A stretch of DNA of 64,000 nucleotides from NCBI GenBank assembly GCA_017548925.1, contig JAFYYX010000001.1:156829-220828 (forward strand). The letters are read 5' to 3'. Shown here piece by piece: positions 61,329-64,000 of the stretch. The stretch's first letter is position 1. Every line of letters starts with the position of its first letter. The notes below the pieces were generated by a model. That model did no database searches, had not been told where the DNA came from, and saw nothing but the letters and a program-made list of their open reading frames with translations. The DNA is from Bacilli bacterium (GTDB taxonomy: Bacteria; Bacillota_I; Bacilli_A; RF39; UBA660). The translations under genes and the position numbers were made by a program.

Positions 61329-62068
61329 AATTTGTTTTCAATTATGTTTATAACTAAATATAAGATATATGACAAAGTCATAAGAATAACAATACCACTC
61401 ATAACAAGTGTTAAATTAAAAACCTGAGTACCATAAATTATTAAATAACCAATTCCGGCTTTACTTACCAGAAATTCTCCCATAATAACTCCAATTAGCG
61501 TCATTGATATATTTATTTTTAGACTGCTTATAAGTGTTTTATATGATGATGGTATTACTAGATATTTTAGTTTTTGAAATTTTGTAACATTAAGTGTTTT
61601 TAGATAGTTTTCTAAATATATATTTGTATTTAAAAAACTATTATATATTGTTAGTATGTTTAAAATTAATGTTATCGATAGAGCTGTAATTATAATACTA
61701 TTTTGATTAGCTCCAAAAAGTATAATTATAATTGGACCTATTGCAATTTTAGGCGTTGAATTAAGCATTGTTAATAATGGCTCGATAACCTTAAAAATAG
61801 TTTTAAAGTGATATAAAAATATTGAAATAATAAAACTGATAATAATACTTAATATAAATGAAATTATTGTTTCATGTAGTGTTACATTTATGTGAATAAA
61901 TAAATTATTGTTTGTATATAACTTTCTAATACAATCCAATATTTTTGATGGGGAAGAAAAAATAAATGAATTAATAATATGGTATTTTGATAATAATTCC
62001 CAACTAATTAGAAATATAATAATTATGAAAAATCTAAGAAAATGAATTAATAGTTTTTTAGTTTTCAA
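61310..62068 (-). CDS. ABC importer permease (SsuC/TauC/ThiX type)
   Basis: 252 residues from a TTG at 62068 (MKTKKLLIHFL), chosen because GGAAAGGA is about 10 bases upstream; the upstream TTG at 62089 lacks a site. Six hydrophobic helices. The EAA loop is recognisable near LKTLNVTKFQKLKYLVIPSS with the glycine replaced. Family imports sulfonates, taurine, nitrate or pyrimidine precursors; the substrate here is unknown. Overlaps the ATPase gene by 11 bases. Confidence 0.88.
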   Translation of the reverse strand: MKTKKLLIHFLRFFIIIIFLISWELLSKYHIINSFIFSSPSKILDCIRKLYTNNNLFIHINVTLHETIISFILSIIISFIISIFLYHFKTIFKVIEPLLTMLNSTPKIAIGPIIIILFGANQNSIIITALSITLILNILTIYNSFLNTNIYLENYLKTLNVTKFQKLKYLVIPSSYKTLISSLKINISMTLIGVIMGEFLVSKAGIGYLIIYGTQVFNLTLVMSGIVILMTLSYILYLVINIIENKLKKYLT

Positions 62069-62804
62069 ACATATCCAAATCCTTTCCAATTAATTCATAA
62101 TAGGATAAAAATAATTTTTCCTTCCTTCTTTCTATAGGTAATAAGTTTTTATCAAATTGTAGTGAGTAAATATTTTTAATGTGTGCTGGTCTTTTTGATA
62201 AAACTATTATTCGATCTGATAAACTTATTGCTTCGCTAATATCGTGAGTTACTAAAATAGTTGTAATATTATTTTCTTTAGCTAGTTTATATACATCTGA
62301 ACTTATTGATATTCTTGATTGGTAATCTAGTTGCGAAAATGGTTCATCAAGTAAAAGTAGTTTAGGTTTTAAACCTAAGGTTCTAATTAAAGATAACCTT
62401 TGTTTCATTCCACCGGATAGTTCGCTTGGATACTTGTATTTAAATTCATATAAACCATATTTTTTTAACAAGTTATCAATATAATTATTATTATTAATAT
62501 TTTTCATTTTTGCAGCAAATAAAGCATTTTTTTCAACATTAAGCCATGGGAAAAGTGCTGCTTCTTGCATCATGTAACCAATAGAATCAGTATTATCAAA
62601 AAAATAATTAATATATCCAGATGATTCTTTATCAAGATTTGCTATTATATTTAATAATGTTGATTTACCACATCCAGATGTACCAACGATAGAAATAAAT
62701 TCACCTTTAAATATATCAATATTAATATTGATTAGAACATTAATAGGTTCATTAACATTAAAAGTTTTGTTTAAATTTTTAATAGATAATAATTTATCAT
62801 TCAT
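62058..62804 (-). CDS. ABC importer ATP-binding protein (SsuB/TauB type)
   Basis: 248 residues. Walker A GTSGCGKSTLLN (about 40-51), Q-loop YMMQEAALFPWLNVE, signature ELSGGMKQR, Walker B LLLLDEPFSQLD, H-loop VTHDISEAI. The FPWLNV segment is typical of the nitrate/sulfonate/taurine importer ATPases. Start and end overlap its neighbours by 8 and 11 bases, showing a tight operon. Confidence 0.95.
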   Translation of the reverse strand: MNDKLLSIKNLNKTFNVNEPINVLININIDIFKGEFISIVGTSGCGKSTLLNIIANLDKESSGYINYFFDNTDSIGYMMQEAALFPWLNVEKNALFAAKMKNINNNNYIDNLLKKYGLYEFKYKYPSELSGGMKQRLSLIRTLGLKPKLLLLDEPFSQLDYQSRISISSDVYKLAKENNITTILVTHDISEAISLSDRIIVLSKRPAHIKNIYSLQFDKNLLPIERRKEKLFLSYYELIGKDLDMFEN

Positions 62805-63768
62805 AGTTTTTAACTAGTTTCTTATATGGAACATAATCTTTTATTAAGTTATTCTTAATTAGTAAATCTTCAAGATTTTTTAATGACGATTCAGTTACAA
62901 TACTATTACTTAACCATGTATCAGCATCTTTATAATGTTTTATCATTTGTTCTAACTCTTTTATTGAATTATCAGGAAATTGTTTACTAATAATTTCTGC
63001 TATTTCGATAGGTTCATGATTTTTAACATATTCTAGCCCTTTATTAATAGCACTAGTAAATTTTTTACATAAATCACTATTGTTATTTATATAACTTTTT
63101 TTAGCATAAAAAACAGTATAAGGCATCTCACCTGAGTATTTACCAATTGATGATAATATGTAACCTTGATTATTTTTTTCAAGCATTGTTGCATTAGGTT
63201 CAAATAGATTTACATAATCACCTGTACCAGATATAAATGCACCACTAAGTGATGCAAAATCTATTTGATAATTAATATTGATATTTTTAGTGTTAACCAC
63301 ACTATTATCAAGTGCATTAATAAAGTTAAGTGATGGCATACCACCTTTTCTTCCAACAAGAACTTCTTTATTCTTAAGTTTATCTAGAGTAAATTTTTCA
63401 TCTCTTTTTCGTCCTAAAATGAATTGCCCGTCTCTTTTGGTTAAACCACTAAATATTTGTAGGTAATCTTTTTCTCCACTATTATAAATATAAATTGCTG
63501 ATTCAGCTCCAGCTAATCCTATTTGCGCATCACCACTTATAATGGCAGCTGATACTTTATCTGCTCCACTTGTTAAAACAAGTTCAATATCAAGACCTTC
63601 ATCTTTAAAATAATCATTTTCTATTGCAACATAAAGTGGGGCATAAAAAATACTATGTGTAACTTCAGCAAGAGTAATTTTATTGCTATTATGATCTTTT
63701 TTATTATGACTAAATAGATAAAAAATTAATAATAGAATTATTAAAAATATAAGTAATATTTTTTTCAT
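62797..63768 (-). CDS. ABC importer substrate-binding protein (NMT1/ThiY-like)
   Basis: 323 residues. N-terminal hydrophobic anchor (about 3-20, KILLIFLIILLLIFYLF) without a lipobox cysteine, so membrane-tethered rather than a lipoprotein. LAEVTHSIFYAPLYVAIEND, DEGLDIELVL and GDAQIGLAGAESAI match the NMT1/SsuA-like fold used for thiamine-precursor, sulfonate and nitrate uptake. No riboswitch is visible upstream. First gene of the minus-strand operon. Confidence 0.9.
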   Translation of the reverse strand: MKKILLIFLIILLLIFYLFSHNKKDHNSNKITLAEVTHSIFYAPLYVAIENDYFKDEGLDIELVLTSGADKVSAAIISGDAQIGLAGAESAIYIYNSGEKDYLQIFSGLTKRDGQFILGRKRDEKFTLDKLKNKEVLVGRKGGMPSLNFINALDNSVVNTKNININYQIDFASLSGAFISGTGDYVNLFEPNATMLEKNNQGYILSSIGKYSGEMPYTVFYAKKSYINNNSDLCKKFTSAINKGLEYVKNHEPIEIAEIISKQFPDNSIKELEQMIKHYKDADTWLSNSIVTESSLKNLEDLLIKNNLIKDYVPYKKLVKNYE

Positions 63769-63878
63769 ATAAACCTCATTTCTTCAGTATTATATGCAAG
63801 AAAAAATAAAGTGATAAGGATATATAAATATATAAAGTCAATACAAAAAAATTAATTAATAATAAATTGTACTTTTAG

Positions 63879-63907
63879 TTTACAAGAAAATAATAATTTG
63901 TTAAAAT
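63879..63907 (+). promoter_or_regulatory. Promoter of the gene at the window end
   Basis: TTTACA (63879-63884), 17 bp, TG then TAAAAT (63902-63907). Confidence 0.5.
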
Positions 63908-63934
63908 ATTATATAGAATAAGAAGGTGTTACAA

Positions 63935-64000
63935 ATGAAAGTATTATCAAGTGAAACAAAGGCTTTATTAGATAAGTTGTATAACTTAAGAAGTTCAGAT
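63935..64000 (+). CDS. Start of an unidentified gene (cut by window end)
   Basis: ATG 63935 after AAGGTG, 22 codons open to the end: MKVLSSETKALLDKLYNLRS followed by SD. Too short to identify. The promoter upstream supports it. Confidence 0.6.
   Translation, partial: MKVLSSETKALLDKLYNLRSSD

Overview
The window comes from a very AT-rich, low-GC Gram-positive (Firmicutes/Bacilli-type) chromosome. The evidence is AGGAGG-type ribosome binding sites on nearly every gene, sigma-A promoters, a T-box leader, a zinc-type S14, lipoprotein processing by Lgt, UvrA/UvrB, and the C-terminal effector domain of Spo0A next to a SigH-like sigma factor. TGA is a normal stop codon here (the rlmB and LysM genes end with it), so this is not a recoded Mycoplasma. 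The tmRNA tag ending in AFA, the loss of rpmD (L30) and the small gene set resemble uncultured Bacilli near Erysipelotrichia/Mollicutes (RF39-like). That placement is inference.

Layout. 1-2.0 kb: 3' end of spo0A and gpmI. 2.05-16.3 kb: one long S10-spc-alpha superoperon from a consensus promoter and a 5' leader, in the order rpsJ, rplC, rplD, rplW, rplB, rpsS, rplV, rpsC, rplP, rpmC, rpsQ, rplN, rplX, rplE, rpsZ, rpsH, rplF, rplR, rpsE, rplO, secY, adk, map, infA, rpmJ, rpsM, rpsK, rpoA, rplQ. It ends in a strong terminator. 16.3-19.7 kb: hypothetical and coiled-coil proteins and rubrerythrin. 19.7-23.4 kb: T-box controlled pheST. 23.4-24.6 kb: a minus-strand membrane protein with 40 consecutive serines. 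24.6-32.3 kb: uvrA, lgt, an SH3-domain surface protein, cysS and a YugP-type peptidase. 32.4-39.2 kb: an InlB-repeat surface protein, two unrecognised proteins and uvrB. 39.2-39.5 kb: tmRNA. 40.3-43.9 kb: an autoregulated Rrf2-sufC-sufB-sufD iron-sulfur operon. 44-52.7 kb: many lineage-specific hypotheticals, a DUF1846 protein, a LysM protein and tRNA-Cys. 52.7-57 kb: a Nudix hydrolase, a divergent lysR/tspO pair around a perfect inverted repeat, and an ABC exporter. 57.1-61.3 kb: rlmB-sigH, secE-nusG and a membrane-anchored WG-repeat protein. 61.3-63.8 kb: a minus-strand ABC importer. The last bases start another gene.

How it works together: most of the window is core information processing (translation, secretion, repair, tRNA charging, ribosome rescue). 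Between these genes lie envelope proteins of unknown function. Transcription units are short and tightly packed. Many terminators are followed at once by an extended -10 promoter (TGnTATAAT), sometimes overlapping the hairpin itself. No phage, insertion sequence, CRISPR array or rRNA gene was seen, and no stretch over 300 bases lacks a gene or RNA. I did not find a clearly new multi-gene system. The strongest candidates for follow-up are the Rrf2 operator/SUF operon, the LysR-TspO operator, the basic-tail WG protein, the fused InlB protein and the acidic L3/basic L24 tails.
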